Origin: Ehretia macrophylla
Lineage: Eukaryota > Streptophyta > Magnoliopsida > Boraginales > Ehretiaceae
Reading direction: 5' to 3'
Length of the DNA stretch: 64,000 nt
Assembly: GCA_037974665.1 (NCBI GenBank)
Contig: CM075780.1
Coordinates: forward strand, 4,002,501-4,066,500
The notes below the pieces were generated by a model. That model searched no databases, was not told the origin of the DNA, and worked only from the letters and a program-made list of their open reading frames with translations. Shown here one piece after another: positions 36,805-49,588 of this stretch. Position 1 is the first letter of the stretch, and every line of letters begins with the position of its first letter. Made by a program: the position numbers and the translations under genes.

Positions 36805-37742
36805 TGTAAGAACCTGCACTTAATTCCAAGCATTATTATATTATTTGAGTATTATTAATATGCTCGGTGATAAGAACTAAATTTAACTAGGGCGTGTATT
36901 AGCTAGTATATTAAAATTAGGCATTCAACTCAAATAAAAGAAAACCTTGCTGGTAGAAATAAGGTACTATATTTTAATTACTCTTTGGATTTAAGAATTT
37001 GTATAGCATTAGCTAGGATTTACTCAAATTATAGAATAAAAGTAGCACTATAATTAGTTGATAGGGTTTGATAATTTTTAAGTAGTCATTCTAGCATTTC
37101 TAAACAAAGAAAATTAATTATTGTTATATTAGTGTCAACATTTTAGCTAAATAACGAATTAGACATCATTAACGTGAGTGAAAAGTTTTTCTCTTATAAT
37201 CAGCGGTTTGCACGTAGGAAGATAAGCATGAGCAATTAGTGTCCAATTAGCTTGGTCATTTTGGTTTGCCCTTTAGAGATTTTAATACAATTGTTATAAG
37301 TGCTGATTTGTTGGAAATTAGATTAACCTTTGCAATTTTGGAAGCCAATCACGCTGATACCACTAGCCTGCTTAAGCTACTATCATAAGACTACTTGGAG
37401 TCTTGCATGGAGCCATACACCAATAGAAGACACGCAGCAGCTTGGGTTTACTCGAGTATCATAGGAATTAAACGTGTGTATTCTCGCATGTTAGCATTTT
37501 TGTTAGGTAGACGACGTGGCAGCTAAAATGTTTTAACTGTCCATTCCCGAGTGGCTGCATGATTTTAATTAAACACACAGCAGCTTGGAATTAGTTACCA
37601 TAATAGAACATTAGTGCTGTCAATAGGATAAAGGAACTAAGCTTTGAATCAGCATGCTGGAAGTAGGAGGTGTCAACTTGCATGAAGTAATTTCTTGACA
37701 ATAAAACGCGCAGCTGCTTTCTTCACTCAAGTAGAATAGGAA

Positions 37743-37775
37743 CCAATCAGATTGAGTCCTAGGCACTATATAAAG
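37743..37775 (+). promoter_or_regulatory. LTR promoter: CCAAT and TATA box
   Basis: CCAAT at 37743-37747 and TATATAAAG at 37767-37775 inside the 3' LTR. This spacing and position, about 0.96 kb into the LTR, suit an RNA polymerase II LTR promoter. Activity is not shown by sequence. Confidence 0.65.
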
Positions 37776-38944
37776 GATTGTTAAGCTTCGGTTAGAACAC
37801 ACACAACCAAATCTCTTATTAGCCTTTTTATATTTCTTTTCTTTGACGAGTTTGACAAGCAATTCACAGGTGCGGGTTTCTTTTAAAATGCATGGCTGAT
37901 TTTATTTAATTAAGCTTAGCTGACACAATTTTATATTTAGCTTATAACATGAACATAGTTGTGCGGGTCTTTTGACTAGAAAGCATTACTGAATTCTTTT
38001 GTTGATTACAAGTATTTGATTATATGAATAGCTAATATTATTTTATGTCTTATGCCATGACTTCGTTCTATATATGTAAGGGTATGGGTTCTAACTTTTA
38101 AAATACATTGTTAACTCCTATTATATATGTAGAGTTAATCGTGTGGGTCTGTTAGAGCATTATAGCTAAATTATATGTTAATTAACTGTGAAAGCATGAC
38201 ATATAGACTTACTAGTATAGTCTAGTTAACAATCTCCTCTCAATACATAACTATATTTATGATTGGTTGAGAGAGACTTTTAAATAAATTATATACATGG
38301 GTTTGTGATTTTAAATGAGCAGATTGTTATTGTTAAGAATAAAAGATGTCCTCTCGTAAAGCCAAGCTAGAAGGTTATACCTTATAATATTTATTAAATG
38401 TGTATACTACCTGTTATATGGGAGCCTATATTTAAGTTTTGATAAGAAATATACGGTATTATAAATCAAGTAGTAGTGGATGAGAAGTTAAGTAGGTTAT
38501 GGCCATTCTATAGTCAAGTAAGAATTGATAATGTCTACTACTAAAATTTCACGAGCTAAGTCAACCATCTGTTAACTATATTTACTCTTAGAAGAAGACT
38601 ATAGCAAGAAGGGTTGATAATAAAATCTATAATAACATAAATTCTTAACCAGGACAAACAACTTGGTCTAATATAAGACCTTATGAACTAGAATTATAAA
38701 TCAGGTATACATATCATGTTGCTTAACTAGGGTTATAGTAAAGAGTTGTCTATCTTACTGTTTTAATTGCGTATTCAACTACTTGCTTGTTATTCACTAA
38801 GATCACTACCTACTTGTAACATGTATAAATTATTATCCACCTTAATGATTTATTTTTAATATCTACATGGATATATGTACGAGAGATGGCCTGCTATGTC
38901 GTACTCTCATTATGTGATTACCTGAGCATACTTGTGAGCTACTT

Positions 38945-39103
38945 GGGGGTTGCAACCTCAGGCACGATAGCGTTTCACGAACGCCGGGCGGCATAGGGCT
39001 TACCGGTGATCCTGTGACTATCGTGGTCCTAGTCCCTCTCTCGCTTGGCCTTCCACCCTCGGAGAGTTGGGTCGTAGATTTTGGGATACAATCCGGAGTA
39101 TCC
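38945..39103 (+). other. Conserved LTR core block, diverged copy
   Basis: Carries TTGCAACCT, AGCGTTTCACGAACG, GGGCGGCATAGGGCTT and CCTCGGAGAGTTGGGTCG in the same order and spacing as the block in the other three LTRs, while the flanking LTR sequence does not align by eye. Confidence 0.8.
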
Positions 39104-39997
39104 TCTTGGGAGAGATAAGAAGTTGAAATTCTGATCAAAGGCTGGCCACCTCATGAAATACTTGACTTGTTCCTACTCTCACTTAGTACCACCCTCGGAG
39201 AGTAGTGTCCTACTCTCGCTTGGCATTCCAACCTCGAAGAGTAGGCTGATATCTAATGTGGATACTTGCCACTAAATGTTACTAGACAACATATGATACT
39301 ATTTCTTATCATTTGTAAATAAGTTGTGAATATTATTATATGCTGGCATTGCATCATTGTTTTCATAATTCGAAAATGTTTTCAAAACCACCCCCGGTTG
39401 ACTTACCCTCGCTGAGTTCTTAGAGCTCACGACCCTTACCACCCCAACTTTAGGTGAAGCCACGGCAGAAGAGGAAGAACCGGGAAACGAAAATGTGCCT
39501 TTTCTGTGTGCTGAGGGATTTGGATCAGTTGATTCCACGGAGTATTGATGTTATCATCCATCGGCATTACCTTTTCAACGAAGACTTGATGAAGCAAGAA
39601 ATACCACATCACCTACTATATGATGTAATAATAAATGACACAGTGTTAGATATACGGTTTGGACCATGTTTGACTGCATATGTGGTCTACTACGGTATTA
39701 TGTATGAAGAATAGGTGTACTAGTCTAGTTCTGGAATCATTTTTGTCAACTCAGAGTCTGGTTGGATGGTTGTAATACGAAAGGTTATATCTATATCAGC
39801 TTAGTATGTTCCGCTTTCAGTTCTTATTTTGCATTTGAATGAGTATAGCTATTTATCTTGACCTCCCACTGTATCCTGAGAAGGATCAGGATTTTGGGTC
39901 ATTACAGTTAAGCCCATTGGGCCTTTTTAATGGGCCATCTCTCTAGGCTGGGACTGTGAACAGTTAGCACATAAAGGAATTGTGCCCTCAACATGAC

Positions 39998-40117
39998 GGG
40001 TGCGATCATACCAACACTAATGCACTGGATCCTATCAGAACTCCGAAGTTAAGCGTGTTTGGGCGAGAGTAGTACTAGGATGGGTGACCCCGTGGGAAGT
40101 CCTCGTGTTGCACCCCC
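39998..40117 (+). rRNA. 5S rRNA gene copy 43
   Basis: Full 120 nt. G17A, C29T, C36T, C61T (box A) and C95G. First gene after the gap-flanked retroelement; only about 91 nt of its upstream spacer remain, but that includes the -27 element. Confidence 0.95.
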
Positions 40118-40673
40118 TTTTCAATTTCTTTTGCCCTGGTTAGGGTTGCCAAGATATTTTATCCACCAAATCTCTATTACAGAATCCCACGGAACATTGG
40201 GCAAGACAACTTCGCTTCACGTAGTGGCTGGGCCCGCAAACCGAGTGTGTAGGGTTTGTGACCAGGTCTCCGTCGCTCCAGTGCCCATAACTTTTGATCT
40301 GTAAGGAGTTACGCGGCGCACAGCATACCGTTGCAAAGCTCTCTGAGAGCTCTACGACAGGGGCAGCCAGCTTGCTCGCTGAGCCCATTTATGGAGCCTA
40401 AAATCGAACGTTTTCATCAGTTTCAGCCACTTTTCTTCTTTTGCTCTGTTTTTCCGTCCCGGATAATACGTTGTGAACTGTTAAAAGGACGACAACCTGA
40501 CTCGTGGGACATCAGAGGGCCCTACAACGTGTCGATATAACGTCTTGCCAGGATGCTGCGTTGTTGAAGCAGATGGGTTGTCGTTAAGCCCATTGGGCCT
40601 TTTGAATGGGCCATCTCTCTAGGCTGGGACTGTGAACCGTTAACACATATAGGAATTGTGCCCTCAACATGAC

Positions 40674-40793
40674 GGGTGCGATCATACCAGCACTAATGCA
40701 CCGGATTCCATCAGAACTCCGAAGTTAAGCGTGCTTGGGCGAGAGTAGTACTAGGATGGGTGACCCCCGGGGAAGTCCTCGTGTTGCACCCCC
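40674..40793 (+). rRNA. 5S rRNA gene copy 44
   Basis: Full 120 nt. Only C34T and T96G. Boxes intact. The T8 run downstream is shortened to TTTTTTCG. Confidence 0.96.
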
Positions 40794-41349
40794 TTTTCAA
40801 TTTTTTCGCCCTGGTTAGGGTTGCCTAGATACTTTATCCACCAAATCTCTATTACTGAATCCCACGGAACATTAGGCAAGACAACTTCACTTCACGTAGA
40901 GGCTGGGCCCGCAAACCGAGGGCGTAGGGTTTGTGACTAGGTCTCCATTGCTCCGGTGCCCATAACTTTTGATCCGTAAGGAGTTACGCGGCCCACAGCA
41001 TACCGTTGCAAAGCTCACTGAGAGCTCTACGACGGGGGCAGCGAGCTTGCTCCCTGTGCCTGTTTTTGGAGCCCAAAATCGAACGTTTTCATCAGTTTCA
41101 GCCCACTTTTCTTCTTTTGCTCTGTTTTTCCGTCCTGGATCATAAGTTGTGAACAGTTAAAAGGACGACAACCTCACTCGGGGGACATCAGAGGGCCCTA
41201 CAACGTGTCGATATAACGTCTTGCGAGGATACTGCGTTGTTGAAGTGAATGGGTTGTTGTTAAGCCCATTGGGCCTTTTGAATGGTCCATCTCTCTAGGC
41301 TAGGACTGTGAACCGTTAACACATATAGGAATTGTGCCCTCAACATGAC

Positions 41350-41469
41350 GGGTGTGATCATACCAGCATTAATGCACCGGATCCCATCAGAGCTCCGAAG
41401 TTAAGCGTGGTTGGGCGAGAGTAGTACTAGGATGGGTGACCCCCTGGGAAGTACTCGTGTTGCACCCCC
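41350..41469 (+). rRNA. 5S rRNA gene copy 45
   Basis: Full 120 nt. C6T, C20T, A43G, C61G (box A) and C104A. Confidence 0.95.
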
Positions 41470-42025
41470 TTTTCATTTTTTTTTGCCCTGGTTAGGGTTG
41501 CCAAGATATTTTATCCACCAAATCTCTATTACTGAATCCCACAGAACATTGGGCCAGACAATTTCACTTCTCGAAGAGGCTGGCCCACAAACTGAGGGCG
41601 TAGGGTTTGTGACCTGGTCTCCGTCGCTCCGGTGCCCATAACTTTTGATCCGTAACAAGTTACGCGGCGCATAGCATACCGTTGCAAAGCTCTCTGAGAG
41701 CTCTACGATGGGGGCAACCAACTTGCTCGTTGTGCCCATTTTTGGAGCCCAAAATTGAACGTTTTCATCAGTTTCAGGCCACTTTTCTTCTTTTGCTCTG
41801 TTTTTCCGTCCTGGATCATACGTTGTGAACTGTTAAAAGGACGACAACCTGACTCGCGGGACATTAGAGGGCCCTACAACGTGTCGATATAACGTCTTGT
41901 GATGATGTTGCGTTGTTGAAGTGGATGGGTTGTCGTTAAGCCCATTGGGCCTTTTGAATAGATCATCTCTCTAGGCTGGGACTGTGAACTATTAACACAT
42001 ATAGGAATTGTGCCCTCAACATGAC

Positions 42026-42145
42026 GGGTGCGATCATACCAGCACTAATGCACAGGATCCCATCAGAACTCCGAAGTTAAGCGTGCTTGGGCGAGAGTAG
42101 TACTAGGATGGGTGAGCGCCTGGGAAGTCCACGTGTTGCACCCCC
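42026..42145 (+). rRNA. 5S rRNA gene copy 46
   Basis: Full 120 nt. C29A, C91G and C93G (both box C) and T106A. Confidence 0.95.
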
Positions 42146-42701
42146 TCTTCAATTTTTTTTGCCCTGGTTAGGGTTGCCAAGATACTTTATCCACCAAATC
42201 TCTATTATTGAATCCCACGGAACATTGGGCAAGACAACTTCGTTTCACGTAGAGGCTGGGCCCGCAAACCGAGGGTGTAGGGTTTGTGACCAGATCTCCG
42301 TCGCTCAGGTGCCCATAATTTTTGTTCCGTAAGGAGTTACACGACGCACAGCATACCGTTGCAAAGCTCTCTGAGAGCTCTACGACCGAGGCCGCTAGCA
42401 TGCTCGCTGTGCCCTTTTTGGAGCCCAAAATTGAACGTTTTCATCAGTTTCAGGCCACTTTTCTTCTTTTGCACTATTTTCTCATCCCGGATCGTACGTT
42501 GTGAACTGTTAAAAGGATGACAACCTGACTCGCAGGACATCAGAGGGCCCTACAACGTGTCGATATCATGTCTTGCAAGCATGCTGCGTTGTTGAAGAGG
42601 ATGGTTTGTCGTTAAGCCCTTTGGGCTTTTTGAATGGGCCATCTCTCTAGGCTGGGACTGTGAACCGTTAACTCATATAGGAATTGTGCCCTCAACATGA
42701 T

Positions 42702-42821
42702 GGGTGCGATCATACCAGCACTAATGCACTGGATCCCATCAGAACTCCGAAGTTAAGCGTGCTCGGGCGAGAGTAGTACTAAGATGGGTGACCCCCTGGG
42801 AAATCCTCGTGTTGCACCCCC
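42702..42821 (+). rRNA. 5S rRNA gene copy 47
   Basis: Full 120 nt. C29T, T63C (box A), G81A (box C) and G102A. Confidence 0.95.
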
Positions 42822-43377
42822 TTTTCAATTTTTTTTGCCCTGGTTAGGGTTGCCAAGATACTTTATCCACCAAATCTCTATTACTGAATCCCACGGAACA
42901 TTGGGCAAGACAACTTCGCTTCTTGTAGAGGCTGGACCCACAAACCAAGGGCGTAGGGTTTGTGACCAGGTCTCCATCGCTCTGGTGCCCATCACTTTCG
43001 ATCCGTAAGGAGTTGCTCGCCGCACAGCATACCGTTGCAAAGCTCTCTGAGAGCTCTACGACTGGGGCAGCCAGCTCGCTCGCTTTGCCCATTTTTGGAG
43101 CCCAAAATCGAACATTTTCATCAGTTTCAGGCCACTTTTCTTCTTTTGCTCTGTTTTTCCATCCCAGATCGTACGTCGTGAACTGTTAAAAGGACGACAA
43201 CCTGACTCGCGGGACATCAGAAGGCCCTACAACGTGTCGATATCACGTCTTGCTAGGATGCTGCGTTGTTGAAGAGGATGGGTTGTGTTAAGCCCATTGG
43301 GCTTTTTGAATGGGCCATCTCTCTAGGCTGGGACTGTGAACCATTAACACATATAGGAATTGTGCCCTCAACATGAC

Positions 43378-43497
43378 GGGTGCGATCATACAAGCACTAA
43401 TGCACCGGATCCCATCAGAACTCCGAAGTTAAGCGTGCTTGGATAAGAGTAGTACTAGGATGGGTGACCCCCTGGGAAGTCCTCGTGTTGCACCCCC
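43378..43497 (+). rRNA. 5S rRNA gene copy 48
   Basis: Full 120 nt. C15A, then a clustered change G66A, C67T, G68A that rewrites the start of the IE (ATAAGA in place of GCGAGA at 66-71). TFIIIA binding may be impaired. Confidence 0.94.
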
Positions 43498-44054
43498 TTT
43501 TCAATTGTTTTTGCCATAGTTAGGGTTGCCAAAATATTTTATCCACCAAATCTCTATTATTGAATCCCATGGAACATTGGGCAAGACAACTTCGTTTCAC
43601 GTAAAGGCTGGGCCCACAAACCCAGGGTGTAGGGTTGGTGACCAGGTCTCCGTCGCTCCAGTGCCCATAACTTTTGATCCGTAAGGAGTTATGCGGCGCA
43701 CAGCATACCGTTGCAAATCTCTCTGAGAGCTCTACGATGGGGGCAGCCAGCTTGCTCGCTGTGCCCTTTTTTGGAGCCCAAAATCGAACGTTTTCATCAA
43801 TTTCTGGCCACTTTTCTTCTTTTGCTCTATTTTTCCATCCCGGATCGTACGTCATGAACTGTTAAAAGGACGACAACCTGACTCGTGGGACATCAGAGGG
43901 CTCTACAACATGTTGATATAACGTCTTGCGGGGATGCTGTATTATTGAAGTGGATGGGTTGCCGTTAAGCCCATTGGGCCTTTTGAATGGTTCATCTCTC
44001 TAGGCTGGGACTGTGAACCATTAACACATATAGGAATTGTGCCCTCAACATGAC

Positions 44055-44174
44055 GGGTGCGATCATACCAGCAGTAATGCACCGGATCCCATCAGAACTC
44101 CGATGTTAAGCGTGCTTGGGCGAGAGTAGTACTAGGATGGGTGACCCCCTGGAAAGTCCTCGTGTTGCACCCCA
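44055..44174 (+). rRNA. 5S rRNA gene copy 49
   Basis: Full 120 nt. C20G, A50T (box A), G99A and C120A. Shares A50T and G99A with the gene at 48115. Confidence 0.95.
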
Positions 44175-44731
44175 TTTTCAATTTTTTTTGCCCTGGTTAG
44201 GGTTGCCAAGATACTTTATCCACCAAATCTCTATTACTGAATCCCACGGAACATTGGGCAACACAATTTGGTTTCACATAGAGGCTGGGCCTGCAAACCG
44301 AGGGCGTAGGGTTTGTGACCAGGTCTCCGTCGCTTCGGTGCCCATAACTTTTGATTCGTAAGGAGTTACGCGGTGCACAGCATATCGTTGCAAAGCTCTC
44401 TGAGAGATCTACGACGGGGGCAGCCAGCATGCTCGATGTGCCAATTTTTGGTGCCCAAAATTGAACGTTTTCATCAGTTTCAAGCCACTTTTCTTCTTTT
44501 GCTCTGTTTTCTCCTCCCGGATCGTACGTCGTGAACTGTTAAAAGGACGACAACCTGACTCGCGGGACATCAGAGAGCCCTACAACGTGCCGATATCACG
44601 TCTTCCAAGCATGCTGCGTTGTTGAAGCGGATGGGTTTTCGTTAAGCCTGTTGGGCCTTTTGAATGGGCCATCTCTCTAAGCTGGGACTCTGAACAGTTG
44701 ACACATAAAGGAATTGTGCCCTCAACATGAT

Positions 44732-44851
44732 GGGTGCGATCATACCAGCACTAATGCACCGGATCCCATCAGAACACCAAAGTTAAGCGTGCTCGGGCGA
44801 GAGTAGTACTAGGATGGGTGACCCACTGGGAAGTCCTCGTGTTGCACCACC
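44732..44851 (+). rRNA. 5S rRNA gene copy 50
   Basis: Full 120 nt. T45A, G48A, T63C (box A), C94A (box C) and C118A. Confidence 0.94.
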
Positions 44852-45409
44852 TTTTCAATTTTTTTTTGCCCTGGTTAGGGTGGCCAAGATACTTTATCCA
44901 CCAAATCTCTATTACTGAATCCCACGGAACATTGGGCAAGACAACTTCGCTTCTTGTAGAGGCTGGGCCAGCAAACCGAGGGCGTAGGGTTTGTGACCAG
45001 GTTTCTGTCGCTCTGGTGCCCATAACTTTTGATCCGTAAGGAGTAAAGCGGCGCACAGCATACCGTTGCAAAGCGCTCTAAGAGCTCTACGACGAGGGCA
45101 GCCAGCATGCTCGCTGTGCCAGTTTTTGGAGCCCAAAATCGAAAGTTTTCATCAGTTTCAGGTAACTTTTCTTCTTTTGCTCTGTTTTTTCATCACGGAT
45201 CGTACGTTGTGAACTGTTAAATGGATGACAACCTGACTCACAAGACATCAGAGGGCCCCACAATGTGTCGATATTATGTCTTGCGAGGATGCTGCGTTGT
45301 TGAAGCGGATGGGTTGTCGTTAAGCCCATTGGGCTTTTTGAATAGGCCATCTCTCTAGGATGGGACTGTGAACCGTTAACACATATAGGAATTGAGCCCT
45401 CAACATGAC

Positions 45410-45529
45410 AGGTGCGATCATACTAGCACTAATGCACCGGATCCAATCAGAACTCCAAAGTTAAGCGTGCTTGGGCGAGAGTAGTACTAGGATGGGTGAC
45501 CCCTTGGGAAGTCCTCGTGTTGCACCCCC
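45410..45529 (+). rRNA. 5S rRNA gene copy 51
   Basis: Full 120 nt. G1A, C36A, G48A and C95T. Boxes intact. Confidence 0.95.
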
Positions 45530-46086
45530 TTTTCAATTTTTTTTGCCATAGTTAGGGTTGCCAAGATACTTTATCCGCCAAATCTGTATTACTGAATCCC
45601 ACGGAACACTGGCCAAGACAACATCATTTCACGTAGAGGTTGGGCCCGAAAATCGAGGGCGTAGGGTTTGTGACTAGGTCTCCGTCGTTTCGGTGCCCAT
45701 ACCTTTTGATCCGTAAGGAGTTACGCGGCGTACAACATATCGTTGCAAAGCTCTCTGAGAGCTCTACGATGTGGGCAGCCAGCATGCGCGCTTTGCCCAT
45801 TTTTGGAGATGAAAATCGAACGTTTTCATCAGTTTCAGGCCATTTTTCTTCTTTTGCTCTATTTTTTCGTCCCGGATCCTACGCCGTGAACTGTTAAAAG
45901 GACGACAACCTGACTCTCGGGATATCAGAGGGCTCTATGTCGTGTCGATATAATGTCTTGTGGGGATGCTGCGTTGTTGAAGTGGATGGGTTGTCGTTAA
46001 GGCCATTAGGCCTTTTGAATGGGCCATCTCTCTAGGCTGGGACTGTGAACCATTAACACATATAGGAATTGTGCCCTCAACATGAC

Positions 46087-46206
46087 GGGTACGATCATAC
46101 CAGCACTAATGCACCGGATCCCATCAGAACTCCGAAGTTAAGCGTGCTTGGGCGAGAGTAGTGCTAGGATTGGTGACCCCCTGAGAAGTCCTCGTGTTGC
46201 ACCCCC
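46087..46206 (+). rRNA. 5S rRNA gene copy 52
   Basis: Full 120 nt. G5A, A77G, G85T (box C) and G98A. Confidence 0.95.
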
Positions 46207-46761
46207 TTTTCAATGTTTTTTGCCTTGGTTAGGGTTGCCAAGATACTTTATCCACCAAATCTCTATTAGTGAATCCCATGGAACATTGGGTAGACAACTT
46301 CACTTCACGTAGTGGCTGGCCCGCAAACAGAGGGCGTAGGGTTTATGACCAGGTCTCCGTTGCTCCGGTGCCCATAACTTTTGATCCGTAAGGAGTTACG
46401 CGGCGCCCAGCATACCGTTGCAAAACTCTCTGAGATCTCTACGACGGCGGCAGCCAGCTTGCTTGCTGTGCCCATTTTTGGAGCCCAAAATCGAACGTTT
46501 TCATCAGTTTCCGGCCACTTTTCTTCCTTCGCTCTGTTTTTTCGTCCCGGATCATACTTTATGAATTGTTAAAAGGACGACAACCTGACTCGCTGGACAT
46601 CAGAGGGCCTTACAACGTGTCGATATAACGTCTTGCGAGGATGCTGCGTTGTTGAAGTGGATGGGTTGTCGTTATGCCCATTGGGCTTTTTGAATGGGCC
46701 ATCTCTCTAGGCTGGGACTGTGAACCGTTAACACATATATGAATTGTGCCCTCAACATGAC

Positions 46762-46881
46762 GGGTGCGATCATACCAGCACTAATGCACCGGATCCCATC
46801 AGAACTCCGATGTTAAGCGTGCTTGGGCGAGAGTAGTACTAGGATGGGTGACCCCCTGGGAAGTCCTTGTGTTGCACCCCA
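46762..46881 (+). rRNA. 5S rRNA gene copy 53
   Basis: Full 120 nt. A50T (box A), C107T and C120A. Sister of 50144 (A50T and C107T shared). Confidence 0.95.
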
Positions 46882-47438
46882 TTTTCAATTTTTTTTGCCC
46901 TGGTTGGGGTTGCCAAGATACTTTATCCACCAAATCTCTATTATTGAATCCCATGGAACATTGGGCAAGACAACTTCGTTTCACTTAGATGCTGGGCCCA
47001 CAAACCGAGGGCGTAGAGTTTGTGACCAGGTCTCCGTCGCTACGGTGCCCATAACTTTTGATCCGTAAGGAGTTACGCAGCCCACAGCATACCGTTGCAA
47101 AACTCACTGAGAGCTCTACGACTGCAACAGCCAGCTGGCTCGCTGTGCCTGTTTTTGAACCCCAAAATCAAACGTTTTCATCAGTGTCAGGCTACTTTTC
47201 TTCTTTTGCTCTGTTTTTCCGTCCCGGATCATACGTTGTGAACTATTAAAATGACGACAACCTGACTCGCGGGACATCAGAGGGCCGTACAAAGTGTCGA
47301 TATAATGTCTTGCGCGGATGCTACATTGTTGAAGCGGATGGTTTGTCGTTAAGCCCATTGGGCCTTTTGAATAGGCCATCTCCCTAGGCTGGGACTGTGA
47401 ACCGTTAACACATATTGGAATTGTGCCCTCATCATGAC

Positions 47439-47558
47439 GAGTGCGATCTTACCAACACTAATGCACTGGATCCCATCAGAACTCCGAAGTTAAGCGTGGT
47501 TGAGCGAGAGTAGTACTAGGATAGGTGACCCCTTGGGAAGTCCTCGTGTTGCACCCCT
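47439..47558 (+). rRNA. 5S rRNA gene copy 54 (divergent)
   Basis: Full 120 nt. G2A, A11T, G17A, C29T, C61G (box A), G65A, G85A (box C), C95T and C120T. Confidence 0.92.
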
Positions 47559-48114
47559 TTTTCAATTATTTTTGCCTTGGTTAATGTTGCCGAGATACTT
47601 TATCCACCAAATCTCTATTACTGAATCCCACGGAACATTGGGCCAGACAACTTCACTTCACGTAGTGGCTGGCCCGCAAACCGAGGGCGTAGGGTTTGTG
47701 ACTAGGTCTCCGTCGCTCCGGTGCCCATAACTTTTTATCCGTAAGGAGTTACGCGGCGCACAGCATACCGTTGCAATACTCTCTGAGAGCTCTATGACGA
47801 CGGCAGCCAGCTTGCTAGCTATGCCCATTTTTGGAGCCCAAAATCGAACGTTTTTATCTGTTCCAAGCAAGTTTTCTTCTTTTGCTCTGTTTTTTCAACC
47901 CGGATCATACGTTGTGAACTTTTAAAAGGACGACAACCTGACTTGCGGGACATCAGAGGGCCCTACAATGTGTCGATATAACATCTTGTGAGGATGCTGC
48001 GTTGTTGAAGTGGATGGGTTGTCGTTAAGCACATTGGGCCTTTTGAATGGGTCATCTCTCTAGGCTGGGACTGTGAACGGTTAACACATATAGGAATTGT
48101 GCCCTCAACATGAC

Positions 48115-48234
48115 GGGTGCGAGCATACTAGCACTAATGCACCGGATCCCATCAGAACTCCGATGTTAAGCGTGCTTGGGCGAGAGTAGTACTAGGATGG
48201 GTGACCCCCTCGAAAGTCCTCGTGTTGCACCCCC
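48115..48234 (+). rRNA. 5S rRNA gene copy 55
   Basis: Full 120 nt. T9G, C15T, A50T (box A), G97C and G99A. Confidence 0.95.
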
Positions 48235-48791
48235 TTTTCAATTTTTTTTGCCCTAGTTAGGGTTGCCAATATACTTTATCCACCAAATCTGTATTGTTGA
48301 ATCCCACGGAACATTGGGCAAGACAACTTCGTTTCACGTAGAGGCTGGGCCCGCAAACCGAGGGCGTAGGGTTTATGACTAGGTCTCCGTCGCTCTGGTG
48401 CCCATAACTTTTGATCCCTAAGGAGTTACGCGGTGCACAACATATCGTTACAAAGCACTCTGAGAGCTCTACGATGGGGGCAGCTAGCATGCTCGATGTG
48501 CCCCTTTTTGGTGCCCAAAATCAAACGTTTTCATCAGTTTCAAGCCACTTTTCTTCTTTTGCTCTATTTTTTCATCCCGGATCGTACGTCGTGAACTGTT
48601 AAAAGGATGACAACCTTACTCGCGGGACATTAGAGGGCCCTACAATGTGCCGATATCACATCTTGCAAGCATGCTGCGTTGTTGAAGTGGATGGGTTGTC
48701 GTTAAGCCCGTTGGGCCTTTTGAATGGGCCATGTCTCTAAGCTGGGACTCTGAACAGTTGACACATAAAGGAATTGTGCCCTCAACATGAC

Positions 48792-48911
48792 GGGTGCGAT
48801 CATACCAGCACTAATGCACCGGATCCCATCAGAACTCCGAAGTTAAGCGTGTTTGGGCGAGAGTAGTTCTAGGATGGGTGACCCCCTGGGAAGTCCTCGT
48901 GTTGCACCCCC
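48792..48911 (+). rRNA. 5S rRNA gene copy 56
   Basis: Full 120 nt. Only C61T (box A) and A77T. Confidence 0.96.
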
Positions 48912-49468
48912 TTTTCAATTTTTTTTGCCCTGGTTAGGGTTGCCAAGATACTTTATCCACCAAATCTCTATTACTGAATCCCACGGAACATTGGGCAAAA
49001 CAACTTCGTTTCACGTAGAGGTCGGGTCCGCAAACCGAGGGCGTAGGGTTTGTGACCAGGTTTCCGTCGCTCCGGTGCCCATAACTTTTGATCCGTAAGG
49101 AGTTACGCGGCCCACAGCATACCGTTGCAAAACTATCTGAGAGCTCTACGACGGCGGCAGCCAGCTGGCTCGTTATGCCCATTTTTGGAGCCCAAAATCG
49201 AACATTTTCATCAGTTTCAGGCCACTTTTCTTCTTTTGCTCTGTTTTTTCACCCCGGATCATACATTGTGAACTGTTAAAATGACGACAACCTGACTCGC
49301 GGGACATCAGAGGCCCCTACAACGTGTCGATATAACATCTTGCGAGGATGCTACGTTGTTGAAGCGGATGGGTTGTCGTTAAGCCCATTGGGCCTTTTGA
49401 ATAGGCCATTTCCCTAGGCTGGGACTGTGAACCATTAACACATATAGGAATTGTGCCCTCAACATGAA

Positions 49469-49588
49469 GGGTGCGATCATACCAGCACTAATGCACCGGA
49501 TCCCATCAGAACTCCGAAGTTAAGCGTGGTTGGGCGAGAGTAGTACTAGGATGGGTGACCCCCTGGGAAGTCCTCGTGTTGCAGCCCC
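49469..49588 (+). rRNA. 5S rRNA gene copy 57
   Basis: Full 120 nt. C61G (box A) and C116G. The base at -1 is A where most copies have C. Confidence 0.95.

Larger units (their letters stand above)
32189..39906 (+). mobile_element. Ty3/gypsy chromovirus (Tekay/Del-like), broken, 5' end lost in gap
   Basis: Internal region and 3' LTR of an LTR retrotransposon. In order: leader, gag starting near 32302, zinc knuckles, protease, reverse transcriptase, RNase H, integrase, C-terminal chromodomain, polypurine tract at 36792-36804 and 3' LTR at 36805-39906. The chromodomain and domain order place it among plant chromoviruses; the chromodomain style and long LTR suggest the Tekay/Del clade. It is broken, with about three interruptions of its reading frame. 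Age cannot be judged from LTR divergence because the 5' LTR is absent. It inserted into a 5S spacer: the bases after it are GTTAAGCCC, so GTTAA is the expected target duplication. Confidence 0.92.
36805..39906 (+). repeat. 3' LTR of the broken chromovirus
   Basis: 3102 bp, starting TGTAAGAACC and ending GGTCATTACA, so TGTAA/TTACA are inverted ends. AT-rich in its first two thirds. CCAAT at 37743-37747 and TATATAAAG at 37767-37775 look like an LTR promoter, with U3/R near 37800. The sequence is largely unlike the LTRs at 4843, 51136 and 56063, except for two shared blocks at about 38945-39103 and 39405-39460. A second, short echo of the CTCTCGCTTGGCATTCC phrase lies at about 39170-39250. No host gene is seen here. 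Confidence 0.88.

Noticed and set aside
39454-39714. An 86-codon open frame near the end of the 3' LTR at 36805-39906
   Set aside because: No recognisable domain and AT-rich codons; it overlaps the second conserved LTR block and has no counterpart in the other LTRs that I can see.
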